From an uncultured Blastococcus sp. (GTDB taxonomy: Bacteria; Actinomycetota; Actinomycetes; Mycobacteriales; Antricoccaceae): a stretch of DNA of 12,909 nucleotides. The stretch covers positions 1-12,909 of the forward strand of contig CAMIGT010000009.1 in the NCBI GenBank assembly GCA_946221975.1, written 5' to 3'. The translations under genes were made by a program, and so were the position numbers. Below are positions 12,028-12,909 of this stretch, piece after piece (position 1 is the first letter of the stretch; each line of letters begins with the position of its first letter). The notes beneath the pieces are model-generated. The model saw only the letters and a list, made by a program, of their open reading frames with translations, did not search any database and was not told the DNA's origin.

Positions 12028-12846
12028 ATGGCCGACGAGGGCAAGACAAAACTGACGATGATGACGTCGGGGACGATGCACGCAGATCTTGTGTGGCTGC
12101 TGATCGACCCCTCGCGCATGCTCACCCCGGACAACAAGGACGCCAAGCGTGACTGGGTGGAAGTCCCGACGCACGTCGTGCTCATCGAGCACTCCAACGG
12201 CGAGAAGCTGCTGTGGGACACCGGCGTACCGCGCGACTGGGAGAGCCGGTGGGGCCAGGCCGGTCTGGCGCAGTTCTTCCCCTGTGACGCCGTCGATGAG
12301 GAGATGTGGCTCGACAGCCGGCTCAACCAGCTCAAGCTCGAGCCCGGCGACATCGACTACCTCGTGCTGTCGCACCTGCATCTCGACCACGCGGCCAACG
12401 CGCAGATGTGGGCCGGCACCGACACCAAGATCATCGTGGACGAGAAGGAGAAGGAAGGCGCGCTGAGCTTCGACGGCTACAACCAGGGCGCGCACATCAA
12501 GTCCGACTACGACGGTCTGCCACTCACCACGATCAACGAAGACACCGAGATCATGCCGGGCGTGACGATCCTGCAGACCCCCGGCCACACCTGGGGCACC
12601 CTGTCGTTGCAGGCCGACCTGCCGGACTCGGGCACCATGCTCTTTACCTCGGATTCGCTGTATCTGAAGGAAAGCTACGGTCCTCCGCCGATCGCCGCCG
12701 GCATCGTCTACGACACGGTGCAGTGGTTCGAGAGCGTGGAGAAGATCCGCAATATCGAGGAGAAGACCAACGCCAAGGTCATCTTCGGGCACAGCGCCGA
12801 CCAGCTCGGCGAGCTGAAGATCGGCCCGGGCAACTACTACACGTAG
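12028..12846 (+). CDS. Metallo-beta-lactamase-fold hydrolase, N-acyl-homoserine-lactonase-like
   Basis: A 272-residue metallo-hydrolase of about the length of the AHL-lactonase (AiiA/AttM) family. It has the dinuclear zinc motif SHLHLDHAAN (His116, His118, Asp120, His121), His187 in TPGHTWGTLS, bridging Asp209 in FTSDSL, and His255 in FGHSAD. All metal ligands are present, so it should be active. VVLIEHSNGEKLLWDTGVPRDW near the N-terminus is typical of the AiiA/AttM branch. No signal peptide, so cytoplasmic. Start: ATG 12028 with GGAGGA (12019-12024) just upstream; a more upstream in-frame ATG at 12007 would include the Shine-Dalgarno in the coding region. Lactone hydrolysis is a family-based prediction; thioester or other ester hydrolysis remains possible. 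Divergent from the ligase and gntR genes, from which 189 bp separate it, suggesting shared control. Confidence 0.9.
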   Translation: MADEGKTKLTMMTSGTMHADLVWLLIDPSRMLTPDNKDAKRDWVEVPTHVVLIEHSNGEKLLWDTGVPRDWESRWGQAGLAQFFPCDAVDEEMWLDSRLNQLKLEPGDIDYLVLSHLHLDHAANAQMWAGTDTKIIVDEKEKEGALSFDGYNQGAHIKSDYDGLPLTTINEDTEIMPGVTILQTPGHTWGTLSLQADLPDSGTMLFTSDSLYLKESYGPPPIAAGIVYDTVQWFESVEKIRNIEEKTNAKVIFGHSADQLGELKIGPGNYYT

Positions 12847-12909
12847 GCCCGCCTTCTCGAGTTATCCACAGCCCACCCGACCTGCGGCACGTTTGCTTGG
12901 GCTACCGGC
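12847..12909. other. Right-edge non-coding stretch
   Basis: These 63 bases after the hydrolase stop show no terminator hairpin with a T tract and no supportable gene start. They contain one TTATCCACA (12862-12870), identical to the DnaA-box consensus but alone. The stretch is too short to say more. Confidence 0.5.

Noticed and set aside
12862..12870. DnaA-box consensus TTATCCACA.
   Set aside because: A single copy with no cluster of boxes, no AT-rich unwinding region and no dnaA/dnaN genes. It is not evidence for an origin.
1..12909. Defence system, CRISPR array, toxin-antitoxin pair, transposon or prophage.
   Set aside because: No nuclease, Cas, transposase, integrase or phage structural motif was seen in any supported gene, and there are no regularly spaced repeats. 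The content is regulatory, transport and metabolic.

Overview
The window comes from a high-GC Gram-positive bacterium (Actinomycetota). The evidence is strongly GC-biased codon usage, a SigK/RskA sigma/anti-sigma pair next to an MPT70/MPT83-type fasciclin lipoprotein, GTG starts, tight 1-4 bp stop/start overlaps, and several genes that look leaderless (TANNNT followed 6-7 nt later by ATG). I cannot assign a genus. No rRNA, tRNA, CRISPR array, transposase or prophage gene is visible.

Layout. (1) 1-1456: the 5' part of an unrecognised minus-strand gene runs off the left edge. It is divergent from a LysR-type regulator, which converges on and overlaps by 12 bp a tiny one-helix membrane protein. 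(2) 1577-6019, all minus strand: a five-gene block in transcription order DUF998 membrane protein, membrane-anchored molybdopterin oxidoreductase, FAS1 lipoprotein, SigK-like ECF sigma factor, RskA-like anti-sigma factor. This reads as an envelope stress or redox module that encodes its own regulator. (3) 6162-8056, plus strand: a NarL/DesK-type histidine kinase and response regulator with a GTGA overlap, divergent from block 2. (4) 8168-9373, plus strand: an Nramp/MntH divalent-metal transporter. A degenerate intergenic repeat lies on each side of it and a strong hairpin follows it. (5) 9452-12846: a FadR/GntR-FCD regulator and an acyl-CoA ligase (minus strand, TAGTG junction), divergent from an AHL-lactonase-like metallo-beta-lactamase-fold hydrolase (plus strand). 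The 189-bp region between the ligase and hydrolase holds a consensus -35 (TTGACA) and two related CTATA-centred sites.

How the parts may work together (inference). In block 2, SigK released from RskA would drive the FAS1 lipoprotein and probably its own operon. The Moco enzyme and the DUF998 protein are membrane partners of unknown substrate. In block 5, the hydrolase could open a lactone (or another ester), the ligase could activate the resulting acid with CoA, and the GntR protein could sense the acid or its CoA ester and control both divergent units.

No stretch longer than about 300 bases lacks a gene. The most unusual sequence-level signals are a perfect 12-bp inverted repeat inside the start of the gntR gene and a roughly tenfold excess of the heptamer GGCGTAC/GTACGCC across the window. 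Counts and coordinates were made by eye.
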